64,000 nt of DNA from Stieleria magnilauensis. GTDB lineage: Bacteria > Planctomycetota > Planctomycetia > Pirellulales > Pirellulaceae. The notes under the pieces are model-generated. The model did no database searches. It was given only the letters and a program-made list of their open reading frames with translations, and was not told the DNA's origin. This document shows, one piece after another, positions 63,324 to 64,000 of this stretch. The position numbers were made by a program, and so were the translations under genes. How positions within the stretch are numbered: the stretch's first letter is position 1; each line of letters opens with the position of its first letter. Location of the stretch: contig CP036432.1 in the NCBI GenBank assembly GCA_007753675.1, positions 7,132,233 through 7,196,232 on the forward strand, in the 5' to 3' direction.

Positions 63324-64000
63324 CTACATGTTGTCCTTGACGTCGACCGCTTCCATCACCTTGGTGTTGCGTTCCACGGCGATCACGGTGGTCCGCTGTC
63401 GCATCCCGTCGCGGCTCTCGGCCGTCACGGGCAACACTTGGCGCTTATCGGGCAGCTTCATCCGAACGGTAAACGTTCCGTCGCTCTGCAACTTGACGGG
63501 GCGTCCACCGAGTGAGACCGACGATCCCGAGGCGGTTCGGCCGAACACGATCAGTTCCGCGTCGACTTCAAACGGCAACTTGCTTTGCCGCAACAGCGTC
63601 GGATCGGCCGTCAATTGGCCCTGTGAACCACGCGTGGGCATCGAACGATGCAGCCGCTCTTCGAAGATCTCCTTCAAGTCGCCGCCGTCGGTGTCGTAGC
63701 CACCGCTGAGCGAGTAGATTCGCTCGTAATCATCGGCGATGTCATGCCAGTGCTCGTCCAGTCGCTCGCACTCACCCGGGCTGGGCGTTTCGACGATGTT
63801 GCTGCGGCAGATCGAATGAAACTGATCATCGGAGGTGATGTACCCGATCGCGACGCGGAATCGAGTCGGCGGATTTTGGACATCGATGTACCAGGTGTCG
63901 ACGCCGCCATGAATCGGGATGTCGCGTTGGACGGTTTCGGCGATGTTGTTGGCGACGTCTTCGACTTCCATCACCCGCAGCACGGGCTTGGCCGTGTGCC
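63324..64000 (-). CDS. DUF4912 domain protein, N-terminus outside the window
   Basis: The C-terminal part of a DUF4912 protein is present. The frame stays open to the window edge, so the true start lies beyond it. The segment VLRVMEVEDVANN, WYIDVQNPPTRFRVAIGYIT and SICRSNIVETPSPG fits the DUF4912 core. A Ser/Gly-rich C-terminal part (GRTASGSSVSLGGRPVKLQ) resembles a carbohydrate-binding beta domain. Function is unknown. Confidence 0.85.
   Translation of the reverse strand, partial: HTAKPVLRVMEVEDVANNIAETVQRDIPIHGGVDTWYIDVQNPPTRFRVAIGYITSDDQFHSICRSNIVETPSPGECERLDEHWHDIADDYERIYSLSGGYDTDGGDLKEIFEERLHRSMPTRGSQGQLTADPTLLRQSKLPFEVDAELIVFGRTASGSSVSLGGRPVKLQSDGTFTVRMKLPDKRQVLPVTAESRDGMRQRTTVIAVERNTKVMEAVDVKDNM

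Overview
The window looks like chromosomal DNA of a planctomycete, probably a Rhodopirellula-like member of the Pirellulaceae. This is inferred from gene content: an LEPR-XLL-type secreted dockerin protein, a giant TPR/alpha-2-macroglobulin protein, a formylglycine-type sulfatase, an ECF sigma factor next to a zinc-ribbon Ser/Thr kinase, a DUF4912 protein, a C30-carotenoid-like gene set and many GC-rich palindromic intergenic repeats. I saw no rRNA, tRNA, CRISPR array, transposase or prophage gene.

Layout. 0-7 kb: an SDR oxidoreductase, a small glycine-rich membrane-type protein, and on the minus strand a 1742-residue CheB-CheR-PAS-histidine kinase-receiver fusion. 7-15 kb: one gene for a 2773-residue exported TPR/alpha-2-macroglobulin-like protein, followed 7 bases after its stop by an 11-unit tandem array of 78-80 bp near-palindromes. 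16-17.6 kb: nhaA. 17.6-26.6 kb (minus): a compact flagellar operon flgB-flgC-fliE-fliF-fliG-fliH-fliI-fliJ-(motE-like)-fliQ-fliR-flhB, divergent from motA-motB-motB-like at 26.9-29.1 kb. 29-41 kb: cell-surface and exported proteins (dockerin protein, Met/Asp/Glu-rich protein, M13 peptidase, sulfatase, double-parvulin chaperone) and a second array of the 80 bp repeat, again directly after a stop codon. 41-47 kb: aldehyde dehydrogenase, CrtN-type desaturase, acyltransferase and glycosyltransferase, resembling a staphyloxanthin-like C30 carotenoid pathway. 47-51.7 kb: fumC, mgtE, efp and a divergent epmB-like gene. 51.8-57.2 kb: an ABC-2 permease, a glycine-zipper protein, and yidC with an inserted PDZ domain. 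57.2-64 kb: PHP-domain protein, exonuclease III, ECF sigma/kinase pair, ThuA-like protein and a truncated DUF4912 gene.

The feature I find most unusual is the 80 bp repeat family. Each unit can be drawn as a tRNA-sized cloverleaf, with an outer stem closing three small hairpins. The two arrays lie on opposite strands, but each starts 7-21 bases downstream of a stop codon and points the same way as the gene it follows. One decayed unit lies in frame inside the carotenoid-cluster glycosyltransferase and contributes about 21 residues to it. Other repeat families are a three-copy ~100 bp element, a nested inverted-repeat MITE-like element of about 490 bp, and hairpins in convergent gaps. All calls come from reading the sequence. 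No database search or folding program was run.
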